From NCBI GenBank assembly GCA_020466095.1, contig CM035807.1, positions 7,574,240 through 7,638,239 of the forward strand: a stretch of 64,000 nt of DNA, given 5' to 3'. The stretch is from Chlorops oryzae (taxonomy: Eukaryota > Arthropoda > Insecta > Diptera > Chloropidae). Shown here piece after piece: positions 1 through 11,190 of this stretch. The position numbers were made by a program, and so were the translations under genes. The notes beneath the pieces were generated by a model, which was not told where the DNA came from, did no database searches, and saw only the letters and a program-made list of their open reading frames with translations. Numbering within the stretch: position 1 is the stretch's first letter; each line of letters begins with the position of its first letter.

Positions 1-291
1 GAGAATTACATCTATACTGATTATAACCCCGTTTTTTTTTTTCGTTTCGGACGCTCCGGAGACCCGGAATCGTGGCCGCCGTGACGGCACCTTTTTTTCA
101 CCACCAACTTTGAAGTCTCATTACTTTTTGAACAGCCCACGTATCGAGGCAAAAAAAATTTTTTTTATTTACTTTGAACCTTTTGTAATACAATAAATAA
201 AAAAAGTTTTCAATTATTCTTTGCGTTTTCAAATAAGAATTTTTTTAAAAAGGGTCCAAAAAACGGGTTTTGAATGAGAAGACCCCCTTAA
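1..291 (+). mobile_element. TTAA-flanked MITE, family A, copy 1 (cut by window edge)
   Basis: This is the right part of a repeat that occurs complete at 18073-18811 and, inverted, at 50725-51463. It ends in CAATGAGAAGACCCCC-like sequence followed by TTAA at 288-291. Its left end lies outside the window. There is no coding sequence. TTAA target sites are typical of piggyBac-type transposases, so I infer a non-autonomous piggyBac-like element. Confidence 0.7.
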
Positions 292-314
292 GAGAGAATA
301 CACTGTACTTGGTT

Positions 315-560
315 TGGTCAGATTGGCTTCAGATCGATTTGAAATTGATCTGAACAGTGTGTGGCCGAGAATTAAGTTGCGAACTTACTTATTACTATAT
401 CTCGTAAACAGTTCAATATATTATTTTCCTATCTATGACAAAGTTTTAGCCCTAGACACTCGAACGAAATAGTTTTAGTACTAACTGATCCGAGAAAACT
501 TCACCTATTGCAAAAACCTCAAACATTTTCCGATTTCCCCCCCCTGTTTTGAACTTTTCT
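315..560 (+). repeat. Interspersed repeat family B, copy 1
   Basis: This shares long stretches with 16735-16980 and 43163-43380, for example GGCCGAGAATTAAGTTGCG, then 'actatatctcgtaaac', 'caaagttttagcc' and 'taactgatcc'. There are no clear terminal repeats or coding potential. Copy 1 starts just after the family-A element. The class is unknown. Confidence 0.6.
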
Positions 561-1696
561 GACCTACATCGACCGACTCGGTTAGATCTTTCAAATTTGT
601 TCGTTTAAAAATTCGAAAACTTCAACATATGAAATTAATTTCTATTTCAAAGACATTGTCAAATCATTCGAGACAATTGAAAAAAATGTACTTTAAATTT
701 ATAAGTAATTTTTTTTTTTTTTTTTAATTAAAAAGTAAGTCAATCAGCAATCAATTGACAGTTCCGCGTCAGCGAACATGCATTGGCGGAGCCGAGAAAA
801 ATAGCGTCAATTTCTTGACAAATCACTTGAGTCGCTATATGTATGTTAATAGAAACGAGTATATATTTACATACATATATATATGTATTGTAGATATAGA
901 TGCATTTATATCTTTCACACAGCTACCTGTATTTAGCGAGCAATCTATCTGACTCTGCAGGAAAGTGCTTGTCATTTTTGTTTGTACACCTTTTGTTGAC
1001 TATGCTCACGGCTGCGTGATTACCTTGCCACCGTATTTACGTACGACGTTTCAATCAAATCAAACAACCAACCACTATCTTGAGACTTCACTCTTCTTGC
1101 CCGGTCTAGATATCTACATACAAATTACTGGCTATAGATACTACAGAGTCTACTATGAATCAATGCAGCAAGGTGACCTTGTATCGAGCAATCGTGTACA
1201 AACACGTGTTGTTCGTACGTACGACTCGACGGACCACAATCATCTACAATGATTACACGGAGCACGAGAGGCGGACAGGGAACTCGAAAAAAAAATTTAA
1301 ATAAATCAAAAAAGAATAATATTAACATGTTAAAGTCGTAGTAAAATATTTTCCCGCCTAAAATCTTTTGCTCTCAATAAACACTAAAGAGACAAAAAAC
1401 CAAAAGGGGGAAATAAGCAGGAAAAAAAAAACCACGACAACGTACTCAAGAAATTTACGCATACAGATAAGAAGATGTATCTACCGCGGTTTTATTGGGA
1501 CTTGCTTTTCGAGGTCTCGCAAGATTAAAATTGATTTATTTCTTATTTATTTTCGTATGCATTCGCGATAATATGAATCGTACTTATATAAATATACATA
1601 GATATTTGTATGTATTTTTTGTGCCGATTTCAAATGCAAATGATAAGAATTGCTTTCTTTTAATAAACTTTATCAACAGCACAGCAGCAGACAGCT
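561..1696. other. Intergenic, no gene seen
   Basis: AT-rich sequence with homopolymer T runs and ATAC/TATG-type simple sequence. The short open frames lack codon structure, recognisable motifs and splice context. I see no gene. Confidence 0.5.
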
Positions 1697-1745
1697 AGGC
1701 AGGCAAGCAAGCAAAATAGGCAGGCAGGCAGGCAGGCAGGCCAGT
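1697..1745. repeat. (GGCA)n microsatellite
   Basis: Imperfect GGCA/AGCA tetranucleotide repeats, with five uninterrupted GGCAG-type units near 1721-1741. Just downstream (1966-1990) a GATCGCATC motif is repeated. Neither has coding potential. Confidence 0.85.
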
Positions 1746-2422
1746 CGGGCTGGCTCGCTACTATCATTTGAGGTTGTCACAACCAAATGGCGTAGTAAGT
1801 GGGCGTGACTTAAAAGAAACAACTTTCACTGCGAGAGAATCACTCTCTGACGTTCCATAGAAAAAGCTTCGCTCATTTCGAAATTTTTTAATTTCATAAA
1901 AGCTTCCAGATGTGCCCCGTGTTAGCGCTTCTCTATGCGTAGACTTGCTTCCGTTGAATTTCTAGCGAGATCGCATCGATCGCATCGATCGCTACGGACG
2001 GACTTGGATCGGTATGGGTGGATTATATTGACGCTCGACTTTGGATAGAGTGAAATAAGTTTTGCTAGGACTGTTCACGTTACCGGGGTTGTTCAAACTA
2101 TCGAGAAAAATTTTTTTTTTTTATGTCTAATATGTTTTACTTGGTTCAAATATGTTCACCAATTTCCATGCAGGGTTCACAAAGTTTAGATTAGGTTAGG
2201 TTGTAGGGGCCGCCCACTGGTAGGTAGCGCACTTAGACCAAAGGAAGGTCCATTGTGATACCCGCGGTTTCGGACCCCTTGTCAGTAAGCCATTTTGTTC
2301 GCTCAATTAAACTTGCTATCCTCAAAGGAAATGAAGGTTCACAAAAGATAGTTAAAAAATATTTTTTTGGGAAAAATTCAATGGGGACGTTTGTTTCTTA
2401 CGATCCCTTATCATATTTGGAC

Positions 2423-2628
2423 GCATTGTTGCCAGTTTTTTAGGAGAATATTCCACTGAATGTCTCAAAGCAAGGTCTAAATTCCGTAAAATTTAAATTG
2501 TAATTCTTCTAAAAACCAAAACTTGGTCCCATCAAATTTTCCTTGACCACTTTTCTGCCCAAGACACCACACTAAAGATCATAAATGTCTTTGAATTTAG
2601 GGGAGATTACCCTAAACTGGCATAAGTG
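2423..2628 (-). mobile_element. Short TIR element, family C, copy 1
   Basis: This inverted, diverged copy matches 4503-4684 and 37903-38107. It begins GCATTGTTGCCAGTTTTTTA and ends CTAAACTGGCATAAGTG, so the ends are inverted repeats of a TTGCCAGTTT motif. It is non-coding and about 200 bp. The end sequence suggests a hAT-type MITE. Confidence 0.6.
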
Positions 2629-2686
2629 TTTGAACGCCCTTCTTGAGAAGTGCTTGTAAAGTGATAATAGCAGCGTGATCTGTCGC

Positions 2687-3425
2687 TAGGGTTGCCAACC
2701 ATACTTTATAATATAGTATCCTACTTTATTTCTGATCGATATACTTTATACTTTCTTAGAACAATAAAGTATCCCAAAATACTTTATTTTTAATATATAC
2801 AGCAGTTTTTACCAAACACACATCATGAAGTTCATTGAACAAAATAAATACAGTTGAGAAACTCTATAACGACCTAATTTGAAACAAATTTTCTCTCTAT
2901 AGCGAACCTTCTCAAGGCTTTTTTTGCTACATTATATTGCCTTTTTTCTCCTAACAACAAATTCTCTCATCGACGATTTTATTTTTCTTGTCCACTGAAA
3001 TTCATTATAGAGAGTTTCGATGGATTTGAGATTGACTACATGTTCAATCGCGAAAATCGCAATTTTGGCAACTTAAGTACAAATGTAGTTATTTATTCAA
3101 ATATAGTGTTAATTGCAATTGTAAGTAGGTGAAACAAATCATAGACCAACTACAATGTTCTGCAAGCAATAAAAAGTGTATATTAAAGAACAAAAGTGGA
3201 CTAACTACTAGTAAGTTACTAGTATTTCAGTGTGAGAGATAATTTAAATTGAATATATGGTAGTATGAAAGCATGTTATTTATTTTTATATTTTTTAAAT
3301 ATTTTACATGCTCTGTTTTTTAATAACAGAATTTAAAAATACTTTATTTTTTAGTAAAATACTTTATTTTTTAATTACTAAATAAGCTTATACTTTATTT
3401 TGCCCTTAGAAAGTTGGCAACCCTA
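2687..3425 (+). mobile_element. hAT-type MITE with perfect 8-bp target duplication
   Basis: The ends are perfect 13-bp inverted repeats (TAGGGTTGCCAAC ... GTTGGCAACCCTA). The element is flanked by TCTGTCGC at 2679-2686 and again at 3426-3433, the 8-bp duplication made by hAT transposases. ATACTTTATT is repeated many times near both ends, which may be subterminal transposase-binding sites. It is 739 bp and non-coding. Confidence 0.88.
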
Positions 3426-3433
3426 TCTGTCGC

Positions 3434-4500
3434 ATAAGCCTCAGACCATGTTTTCATACCACTGAGGTGTTCAATCTATCCGGGTTTCACACCACACCAG
3501 CCTCGACTGTATTCATATACATATGTATTTATGTATATAAAACAAAGTACGATTGCGACCCAATAAAACGTCTGCTTAAATTTCAAATACATCGCCTTTG
3601 TGCGATCGTTCGGCTCAAGGAATCAACTTTGAGTTATCCTCGTCGCCTCACCCAACGCCTTTATGCGCATCATAACAAACTTTCAATTAATATTCACTGG
3701 CCATGCTCTTCTTTTATGATCGAAATCAAAATAAATAAGAACGAAATTTTTTCTACAGACTTTTGGCGCAAAATTTAATTGACGTGTTGTTGTTGTTGTT
3801 CTTGTCTTGTTGTTGTGGCCTTCTTGTTGACTTAACTTGCGTATTGGTTATTTTTTCACTCATTCCGTTTTGAAGCATATTTGTTTTTCTTGTTTCGAGC
3901 AAAAGACGGAATGGCGACAATTTTTTTTTAAAAGCAAATTCCAAAAAGAAAAAAAAACGATCAAATCAAAAAAAACGACACGAAACGATGAACCATAAAA
4001 AATACGAAGTTCTTAAAGCGAAAAGTGGAAAACGTATTGAATGAGATAAAAAACAAAAATTACAAAAAAAAAAAAAAAGCACACTATAAGCACACTTTAT
4101 TAATAATAGCTAACAAAAATACGAATCACAACATAACGAAAATAACAACAGATATGAAGCGGAATGACGGAATTACACATTGAGACAGAAGAGCGCGAAA
4201 AAAATGAAAATAAAGTAACGAAAAAAAAAAATATAAAAAAAATTGGTATTCAACAAAAAGTACAGTTGGGGTTTTAGAGAACAGAGAATATTATTTAAAA
4301 AATGTGTACAAATATTTACAAAAAATTTTTATAAAAAAAATAGGAGCTTAAAAAAAGTGAGATAAAAATACTATGAAAAATAAACAACAATAAATGAAGA
4401 ATTACGAAAAAATTAGAAGAAGAAAAAAATATAAAAAAATTATAGTGTACTAAAAGGTAAATACAGTGGACCTCCGGCACTCCGACAAAACTTTTTCAGG
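3434..4500. other. Intergenic, A-rich
   Basis: Low-complexity A-rich sequence (3940-4440) with TTG trinucleotide repeats near 3785. I see no gene or mobile element ends. Confidence 0.5.
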
Positions 4501-4502
4501 GC

Positions 4503-4684
4503 CACAACTGCCAGTTTTGGGGAATCTCCGCTAAATTCAAAGAAATTTATGATCTTTAGAGGAGTCTTAGGGGAGAAAAGTTGTCAGGGACAACATCAAT
4601 TTTCAAATTTTAGAGAATTTAGACCTTGTTTTGAGACATTCAGTGGAATATTCCCCTTAAAAAAAAAAACTGGCAACATTGTGC
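4503..4684 (+). mobile_element. Short TIR element, family C, copy 2
   Basis: It matches 37903-38107 along most of its length. Left end ACTGCCAGTTTTGGGGAATC, right end ATTCCCC...AAAACTGGCAAC, forming inverted repeats. The outer bases are diverged and no clean target duplication remains, so this is an old copy. Confidence 0.65.
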
Positions 4685-4689
4685 AGAGC

Positions 4690-7600
4690 AGTGTCGAATT
4701 ATCGAATTTTTCGGATTATAAAGCACTGCCTAAGACCCCCTATAGTCTGGAATATATTACAAAAGCCTACCTTGTAATCTGAAAAATAACAGATCCAATG
4801 ATAAGAATCTATTTGTTATACTCTGAAGTTCCAGATTATCCAGGGGCTGGATCACCGGGGCGCCAAAGTACATCAATGAAACTAAAAAAAACTGCACTTA
4901 GAGTTCACTTAGGGTACCTATAACATAAAACTTTAGTGGAGTCTAGAATCTAGTGGTTTCTAGAGCTTTGTCGAAACTTTTTGGAACGTATCTATCGTCC
5001 ATTAACCTGTTCTTGTTAGGCATTATTTCCTTCCAAGTTCAGAATTATTGCCTAGATCGACAAGCTTCACACAAAATTTCGATTTCTCCTGATAGACTTA
5101 TAAGCACCGGGGTGTGAACATTCCTCAATTAAAACTGTTGAAACTTATCGAAATATATCGATGTGCTCGTATTTTAATGGAACCTTATATCCTAGACAGA
5201 CGTAGAGCATACGATGGATTTTAACCCATGGATATTTGGCAGAGTGGATCCAAAAATTTTAATCTAAATCAACAATATTCATAGATCAGTCCACGGTATT
5301 TTGTATCCGAGCACTTTTGTACTCTCCGGAACCCCTCAAAGGGGTATTAAAAACTGGAAAGAACTGAAGAGCCAATTTTCTTCCGCTTATTGCGAGGCGT
5401 TAGAGCACTTGAGGTCGATTTTTACAGACAACCAACAGAAAATTCTCAAATTTGTAGGCTTTAAGGGGGATCATCTTAATGAAAGTGTGTCCATTCATGA
5501 CTGATTTCTTCTAACTTGTTTTTGCTTTTTTTTTTTTTTTTATTGAGAAGACAATATCCAAGAGTGTTGAAACTTTTCCACCAATCTGCCCATTAAAGTT
5601 CCCAAGACACTTCATTCTTACCATGGATACTCAAAATTGTTCCATGACTACCCCAATACAAAACGAATCAATGCCAAAAAAAAAAAAAATTAAAAAAAAA
5701 AAGAAAAAAACCCAAGAGAAAGAAAAGAACAAGGACGGGAACTCCTACGGCAACGATTATTACAATGCAACAAAAGTAAAAGTAGAAACCAAAATATAAA
5801 TACCAATGGCAATAGAAACAGAAATAAAGAAACCAAGAAACCAATAAGGGCCTACCCTTCACGTGCACAATTGCCTTTCTGGCAATATTTGCGCGCTCAC
5901 ACATCGAGGGATGTCTAAGACCAAAACAAAAGATCGAAAAATTACCGTAAAAGTATGTGCTCACGTTCCTGACTTGAACACAAAAACAAAAAATATAAAA
6001 AAAATATAAAAATAAAAAACACAACAAAAAAACAAATAAAAGATACTTTTAAGCAACAAGATAAACGCAAATTAAAAGCAGGAAGAAAAGAAAAACGGAG
6101 ACAATGCGTACAGAATTTGTTTGTGACAAACCCATTTTCACCGTTGCCCTCGCTTCTGTTCCTACACTATCCGCTCTACCCTACCCTACTCCATTCCGCG
6201 CCGCCGCTCTGCACCGCTCCGATCAGATCCGATGCGATCGGTTCGGTTCCGTTCCGTCCGCTTTGCGTCGTGCGATTCGAATGAGTATTTTTGTGATGTA
6301 GTCACAGTCCACAGTCAATGGTGCCTGGCAGCAAACAACCTGAAATTTTTGTGTTTTGATCTTTTCTCACAAGTATTATTGAAATCGAAATTTCGGTGCG
6401 AGATTTTTTTCGGTCTTAATTTTTTTTTTTGCTTTTCGATCTTTTTGAATCACTTCAGCCGAACTGAACGGATCGCTTAGGCGGGAAGAATTTAGGCGGC
6501 AAACGTATGACGGACTTCCTAGCCGACGCAGCAGTAGGGGCATCTACGCATGCACGTATGTACGTGCGTGTATGAGCGTGTGGTTTAAGTGGCATTTGGA
6601 AAGTAGGAGCAGATTGGAAGAGCATTTTCCGCCTGCTCTTCGCTTGTCGCTTTTCACTTTTCGCTTGCTACTTGCAGTTTGCGCGGGGAAAGTGCCGCGC
6701 GCGCGCGCACCTGATCTAGGTGTAGCTACATGTGCATATGGGAAGCAAAGGAATTGGGAATTTTTCTTAAGGCGCTTAAGTATTCTGCTCAACACAAAGC
6801 AGCAGAAGGTGTGCTGTTGTGAAGTGTCTATTTTTTTTTTTTTTCTTTCATCTTATTTCATTTAATTTCTGAATGGGATGGATTGCTTTATGCACTGCTC
6901 TTTCTGATTTTTTTTTTCTTCCTTCTTTTTTAATGGATTTTTGAATAAAAGAGAAACAAACCTGCCGCGCGATATTGAGTTCAGCAGGTAAAGAAAACAA
7001 GGAATATTGGCGCGCTCCCGGATTGGAGCGTTCGATCGAATCGAAATGAAAAAATCGGCGCACTGAAAAATGAATATATATTGGGTATTTCACAATTCTC
7101 GAAATGATTTCTTGAGTTTGGAGTGGAGTTCTTCTGACCGAAGCGAACGAAAGGATGCACAAAAGAAAGAAATTAAGAATTTTTGGAGTAGATTCGATCT
7201 CTTATTTGCCATAAAATGAGTCATGCTGGAGCTAGTTGGGGAGCGTTCAGCGTCTTTTCAAAGATATGAGAAATCTACAGTGATCTCCTCATAACTGGAT
7301 CGCACTTAGTTGACTTCGATCTAGACATTATTCTAGGGCATTTGAATTCCCCGGATAATTGTTACAATTTACGAGAAGATACTGAGTTTTCAAACATGGG
7401 AGTTGGCAGGGAGTACAAAAGGTTTAACATACAACTAGGTAAAATGTTACTCCTATTCTTCTTATTTCCTTTATGTAGACACTTGTGGAGCATAGGGCCT
7501 CTAAGTAAAATATATTCTTCGACACATTGGCGTATTTCGTTACAATAAAAACCAAAAGAAAGTATTTCTCTTTTAACCCTTTGAGACACGGCGTCACTTA

Positions 7601-7800
7601 TAAGAGACAAGAGCTTATCAGATTTGAATGCTATCGGTTTGGGAGTGTGTCTGAAAGGTCTAAAGGGCCAAGGTGTATTTAATAAGGTGATAGCAGCAGA
7701 TAGCAAAGAAACTAAAATTTCCAAAAATTTCATATAGTTTGACAGTTTAGTTTCAGAAAGAAGAAGACAAACTTGATATTGACAAGACATTTTTAATTAC
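4690..7800. other. Intergenic; poly-A and GC-rich blocks
   Basis: No gene was recognised. 5640-6060 is extremely A-rich. 6170-6260 is GC-rich with repeated CCGTTCCG/GATCC-type words, and 6690-6710 is a (CG)n run. These blocks could be promoter-like, but no coding exon could be attached to them. A diverged left end of the 7961-8190 element lies near 7666-7700. Confidence 0.4.
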
Positions 7801-7804
7801 AAAA

Positions 7805-7958
7805 AGGGACTATTTCCAGTTCTATCAGAAATTAAAAACTTCATATAAAAAAACGCTTCAGAAATGAATCAGAAATTTACTGAAGTCTTTTTTTTTTATA
7901 ATTATGAAGTTTGTCATTTCTGTTTCATTTCTGACAGAACTGGAGAGAGTCAGTCCCT
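7805..7958. mobile_element. Fold-back MITE
   Basis: The inverted ends AGGGACTATTTCCAGTTCT and AGAACTGGAGAGAGTCAGTCCCT continue inward as imperfect complementary arms with an AT-rich centre. It has no coding potential. A second element (7961-8190) has inserted at its right end and duplicated its terminal GTCCCT. Confidence 0.65.
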
Positions 7959-7960
7959 AA

Positions 7961-8190
7961 CAAGGCGTATTTAACAAGGTGGTGGCAGTAGGAACTGCTC
8001 TTCTTCTTCCCTTTTTTCAACTCGGAACTGTCAAAATTTTGTATTGAATTTCGTACGCTTACATTTTTCAACGAAATTAAAAATGTTTATATTGGAACAA
8101 ATTTCAAACAAGCGTGAACTGATTTTGACATTTCCGAGTTTTTTTACATTGTTGTTGTACTACTGCCACCACCTTGTTAAATACGCCTTG
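7961..8190 (+). mobile_element. hAT-type MITE with perfect 8-bp target duplication
   Basis: The terminal inverted repeats are about 30 bp, starting CAAGGCGTATTTAACAAGG and perfectly complementary at the other end. GTCCCTAA flanks it at 7953-7960 and 8191-8198. It is 230 bp with no transposase. Because it sits at the end of the fold-back element at 7805-7958, it is the younger insertion. Confidence 0.88.
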
Positions 8191-8198
8191 GTCCCTAA

Positions 8199-9170
8199 GA
8201 GGAAATTTAGAAGAAAATTCCAAAAATTTATGGAGTTTTATTTTAGGAAGTTTTATTGCCCTTATTCTAATTACCCTAGAAAAATAAATAAAATTCTAAA
8301 ATCATTAAGAAATATTATTGTATTGCGCGATTCCGTATCTTTAACTTGAAAGGGTTGGTCACATCGTCCTATAATTGTGGCAATATAAAGAAGTTGTTCC
8401 AACACTTCCATAACTACAAAACGAAAGTTTATTTTAAGTTGATTGAATTGATGCAGTTCTTTAGAGATCTCTGAATTCCATATGAAGACAAGAAAATCGG
8501 GCTTTTACGCTGATTCACAAACTAGCGGTATTTCATCAGAGACCGAAATATGGAAGGCGGAAGTTAAGGTTGTCTTTCGCCCACCTTTATTATGTTCCGT
8601 CCGAAAATGGGTGTGTAAAATTTAAAGCTGTTCGTTTAATGAACTTTTTCAAGCCTGTGGCAGGTTGCAGTTTTTTCATACCACATTCCAAAGGCAAGAC
8701 AGTATCTTCGTCTATTTTATATTTCTATAAAAAAATGTATTCCCGAATAACCTACATATTTGTTTTTGCGACTCTGTCGATTTTTTCTGTTCATGTCTAT
8801 GTATATGGAAAAGAGTTTATAGTCTGAGAAGGCCTTTTTTACTTGAAAATTAATTTTTCTTAAGGTATGTTTTCCTTACCCATGAGTTTCATATTGTTAC
8901 GTAAAGTCCTATTAAGTGAAATTAAATGTTCTTGCCAAACAAAGAACTAAAAAAGAAGCCACACCCAATTGGACGAAGTAGAAACAATGGAAATGATTCG
9001 AGTATTGAAAGGAGAAACCTTTTTTATTGATTGGCTTGAGAACATTAACCCAATACCTCTATAAGACCATTGAAATTTTGACTTGGGGATTTCCGATGGT
9101 AGAAGTATCTATTTTTCACACTCGAAGAGAGACGACCGAAAAAGGAAATGGATGTGGACGTATCGAATTT
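8199..9170. other. No gene recognised; probable dap intron
   Basis: This lies downstream of the donor that ends the dap exon (minus strand), so part of it should be dap intron. I searched for a second exon completing the PIP-box-like motif and could not identify one here or in 1-8200. Confidence 0.4.
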
Positions 9171-9179
9171 CGTACATAC

Positions 9180-9746
9180 CCGAAATGAGCTTTTGACGAG
9201 CGTAGGGAAGGGAGCGACTGCCCAGTCCATCGTTGCTGCAATGGTTCCTATGCTTAGTACTTAGATTGTTCGCTGTGGTTCCGTTCCGATGTGTCGGTTG
9301 CGGTGTCGTCTCGGCGGCCTCGCGTAATTTTTCACTCGATAAATTGCACTTTTCCTTTTCTTTCTTCTCGTCGGCCAAGCGTTGTTCGTACGCCTTCTGC
9401 TCCTTCTCTATTAGATTCGGCTGCTCTGTCGATTGAACCGACAATGACGATGACGACGATGATTTCTTCTGCCTCTTCGTCTCTGTGGCTGCGGCTGCGG
9501 CGCGGCCGCGGCGGTTTTCATCTCGTCCAAGTCGACGTTGAAGCGTCGCTTCCATTCCGCGATCTTGTTTCGCTCTTCGTTACGCAGCTCGGACTCCACT
9601 GAGCCTGGCTCGGCCGAAACCCCGAAAAGATTGCGGCATACCCTCTCCCGCAAAATCGGACTTGGATTCATAGGTAAAGGTCTCAAAGGAGGCACACCTA
9701 TGGGAGCCACTCGTATGGGAAATAACTCAATCGATCCAGCCGTCAT
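9180..9746 (-). CDS. dap: Dacapo-type CDK inhibitor (p21/p27 family), first coding exon, with frameshift
   Basis: Cyclin-dependent kinase inhibitors of this family bind cyclin/CDK complexes and stop the cell cycle. From ATG at 9746 the protein shows the inhibitory-domain signature: VCRNLFG at residues 36-42 (cyclin-binding RxLFG type), then a helix and EWKRRFNVDLDE at 64-75, which matches the K-W-N-F-D-F region. After residue ~77 this frame becomes arginine-rich and stops. The adjacent frame carries the plausible rest (KRQKK basic motif, serine run, acidic-basic helix) and ends QKLIS at a good donor, TTCGG|GTATGT. The two join if one base is missing in the GC run at 9490-9515, an assembly error or a real mutation. 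QKLIS looks like the start of a PIP box completed by the next exon, which I did not find. Drosophila Dacapo is about 245 aa; this exon gives about 188. Confidence 0.75.
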
Positions 9747-10291
9747 TTTGTAGTTTTCTTTTTTTTTTTTTTTTTTCTTTTACTTTGCTTCGTCGATTTT
9801 CTTTTGTTTTTTCGTTTTTCTTCTTCCTTTGTTTTTTTCAATTAAAAAAGTTCGCTTCAATTTGCCTTATTCGCCTTGATTGCTTTTTTCTTTTGCTTTC
9901 ACGTTTCGCTTTCCACTGTATTCTTCAGATTTTTTTTAAAATTTCTCTCTCTCTTGTTCACTTCTTTCTCAATTTGTGTCTGAGGTTTCTCATTTTATTT
10001 TTTTTGTCATTTGAAGGGTTTAATTAAAATTTGCACTTCTCGCCTTTAATTACATAATTAATTCCGTTTGAAAACGGAATGTTGTTGTTTTTGCTTTGTT
10101 TATACGAAATTGCAACAACAACAACAACAACAAAATACGAAATATTGAGAAAACAAGCGCCACCGACCACACTCGTCAAAATTCTGAAACATACTAAACT
10201 TCATGAATTGAAGTAAAGGCAATCTAGCCGATACTCTCTACAAATCCGCTACAAACAGCCTTGCGGGGTATGGAAGGCACCCGTCAGCTAC
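9747..10291. other. dap upstream region, T-rich
   Basis: T-rich tracts (9755-10010) and a run of AAC trinucleotides (10108-10134) precede the dap start codon on the minus strand and probably form its 5' UTR and promoter. No TATA box or other specific site was identified. Confidence 0.4.
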
Positions 10292-10394
10292 GGCGGCAGA
10301 GCAACTTTTCATGGGAATATATTTGCGGCAGAGCAACTTCCACAGGAATATAATAGCGGCAGAGCAACCGGGCAGAGGAATATAGTGGCGGCAG
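10292..10394. repeat. Short minisatellite, ~32-bp unit
   Basis: About 3.5 imperfect units, each starting GCGGCAGAGCAAC and ending GGAATATA. The array is interrupted on its right by the element at 10395-12640, and GGCAGCAGAG resumes at 12641. Confidence 0.75.
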
Positions 10395-10830
10395 CAGCGT
10401 TGCCACTGACAAATTATTTTCCCTACCAAATATAACTCTAAATCCTACCAATATCGATTGCAGCCTGCCAAAAATTTTTCAAATACAAAAAAACGGGTTT
10501 TTATTGCTCACAAATCTCAAATTTGCAATAACAAAAGTCATACTGATACATGAAGCGCAGTTTTACGGTAGATTTGAATTTACTTTGAGATTTTTGCAGC
10601 TTGACATCATATCAATAACTGCTTAACAATAACGTATAACTTATAAACTATCTGCTTGAATTTAATTTGCCATATTCAACCAACAAAAGTGATTATTTTC
10701 TTCAAAATATTTAAAGAAGAATAAATCAACCTTCCACTGTTAACAGTTTAACCGGATCTCCGCGGTATTATGAAGACATTTAGGATCTTTAGTCGAGTTT
10801 TAGGCACTTCTTGTCATTTTCGGTCGCTAT

Positions 10831-11190
10831 CAGTGATGCCAGATTGTGGGTTTTTCCCCATATTGTGGGTTTTTTCACTCAAAAAACGTGACATGGGGAA
10901 AAGTATGGGTAATTTTATATCGAAATTTATGCACTACATTTAAGGTATATTTACTACTACAATTTTAAGTTACTTTTATTTTTTTTGTTTTTTTCTTGAT
11001 ACTTTTATTAAAATATTAAAATATTAAAATATTGCGTTTAAATCCAATGTTCAATTTTGAAATCGGTACGCCCATATTTTCAAAAAATCATTCTGGGTTT
11101 TTTCGTGGGTTTTTATTTTTTGAAAATGGGGAAAAATGGGTTTTTTCCAATATATGAGGGTTTTTTTATCGATAAAATCTGGCATCACTG
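10831..11190 (+). mobile_element. Nested hAT-type MITE with perfect 8-bp target duplication
   Basis: The inverted ends are CAGTGATGCCAGATT ... AATCTGGCATCACTG. GTCGCTAT flanks it at 10823-10830 and 11191-11198. The internal GTGGGTTTTT word is repeated near both ends. It is 360 bp and non-coding. It is inserted in the 10395-12640 element, so it is younger. Confidence 0.9.

Noticed and set aside
5668..6027. 119-codon minus-strand open frame rich in Phe, Val and Leu
   Set aside because: It is the translation of an A-rich low-complexity tract; no motif or splice support.
6104..6480. GC-rich block with open frames as a coding exon
   Set aside because: The frames are short, of simple composition, and have no acceptor/donor pair or recognisable protein motif.
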